Below, piece by piece: positions 63,703 to 64,000 of a DNA stretch of 64,000 nucleotides. The DNA lies in the NCBI GenBank assembly GCA_963812965.1, contig CAWEXG010000002.1, positions 310,001-374,000 on the forward strand, given 5' to 3'. Position numbers and translations under genes: made by a program. The stretch comes from DASXMT01 sp963812965 (lineage in GTDB: Bacteria; Actinomycetota; Acidimicrobiia; Acidimicrobiales; RAAP-2). The first letter of the stretch is position 1. Every line of letters starts with the position of its first letter. Under the pieces are notes generated by a model that had not been told where the DNA came from, searched no databases, and saw nothing but the letters and a program-made list of their open reading frames with translations.

Positions 63703-64000
63703 TCAGCCGGAGACGGTCAGGGTCGCAGTCATGTACTGGTGGATCATGCAGTAGTAGGGGTAGCTCCCTGGCTTCGTCGGGGCGGTCAAGGTGACGGTCT
63801 TCCCCGGCTGGATGTCACCGGTGTCGAACGCATTGGACTTGGACGTGAGCGTGTGGGCCACGCTGTCCTCGTTGGTCACCGTGATCGTGGCACCGGGCTT
63901 CACCGTCAGGTTGGGGGGCATGAACATGAAGTTGTGGATCACGATGTGTGTGCTACCGGTGGTGGTCTTCGGGGTCGCCGAGCCGGACGAGCTGTTCGAT
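63703..64000 (-). CDS. Cupredoxin (plastocyanin-like) domain protein, truncated by the window edge
   Basis: The frame reads to the edge of the window at 64000; a Ser/Thr/Gly-rich stretch (SNSSSGSATPKTTTGSTHI) precedes the domain, so this is the C-terminus of a secreted protein. The copper-binding loop is VAHTL for the first His and YPYYCMIHQYMTATL for Cys, His and Met. It would carry one electron on a type 1 copper. It is 83 bp upstream of the ferritin-like pair on the same strand and may share an operon with them. Confidence 0.8.
   Translation of the reverse strand, partial: SNSSSGSATPKTTTGSTHIVIHNFMFMPPNLTVKPGATITVTNEDSVAHTLTSKSNAFDTGDIQPGKTVTLTAPTKPGSYPYYCMIHQYMTATLTVSG

Overview
The window is high-GC DNA from an actinobacterium. 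An Acidimicrobiia-like lineage is the best guess. The reasons are F420-type oxidoreductases, GTG/TTG starts and probable leaderless promoters, an ECF41-type sigma factor, a fused LivHM-type transporter, and a large secreted protein ending in 'GYWLVAxDGGIFTFGDA' repeats. This placement is an inference from gene content; no rRNA, tRNA or CRISPR array was seen.

Region 1 (1-5.8 kb) is a compact accessory block. It holds an HTH gene coupled to an unknown gene with a THDCQLDK motif, a ribbon-helix-helix-like remnant, a TIR-like (PF10137-type) protein with a single-base frameshift followed by a 4-fold beta-flower protein, a Fic enzyme behind a perfect palindrome, and an HTH/Clp-N pair behind two matching operators and a probable leaderless promoter. 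Region 2 (6-13 kb) holds a 2OG-Fe(II) oxygenase, a Cys-cluster/VOC protein, a frameshifted MMPL transporter and a complete IS1380-family element. The element sits inside a conserved hypothetical gene, with a CTAG target duplication; removing it restores one open frame.

Region 3 (13-34 kb) is a run of small metabolic and stress genes: an F420-dependent LLM oxidoreductase, glutamate dehydrogenase, a cNMP-binding/thioredoxin-reductase-like fusion, a frameshifted FAD monooxygenase, a PabB-PabC fusion, two ArsR/SRPBCC pairs, an ECF41 sigma factor with a VOC gene, and a UvrA-like protein with a basic tail. Region 4 (34.7-36.9 kb) is an arsenic cluster: arsC, aquaporin and an ArsI/CadI-like gene, with divergent arsR. 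Region 5 (37-48 kb) has a drug-type ABC exporter, an F420 PPOX enzyme, a nitronate monooxygenase, an esterase and a branched-chain amino-acid-type ABC importer. Region 6 (48-58 kb) has the secreted Ig-like/repeat protein, divergent valS and cysS, a cold-shock protein and an MFS transporter. Region 7 (58-64 kb) has an acyl-CoA dehydrogenase, a low-molecular-weight phosphatase-like protein, a DUF4395 protein, a di-iron ferritin-like protein, two exported ferritin-like proteins and a partial cupredoxin.

Two window-wide patterns need care. First, about fifteen single-base indels break otherwise well-conserved genes, mostly by one inserted base, which looks more like sequencing or assembly error than gene decay. 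Second, short tandem duplications span the stop codons of four genes; in three of them the second stop is in frame.
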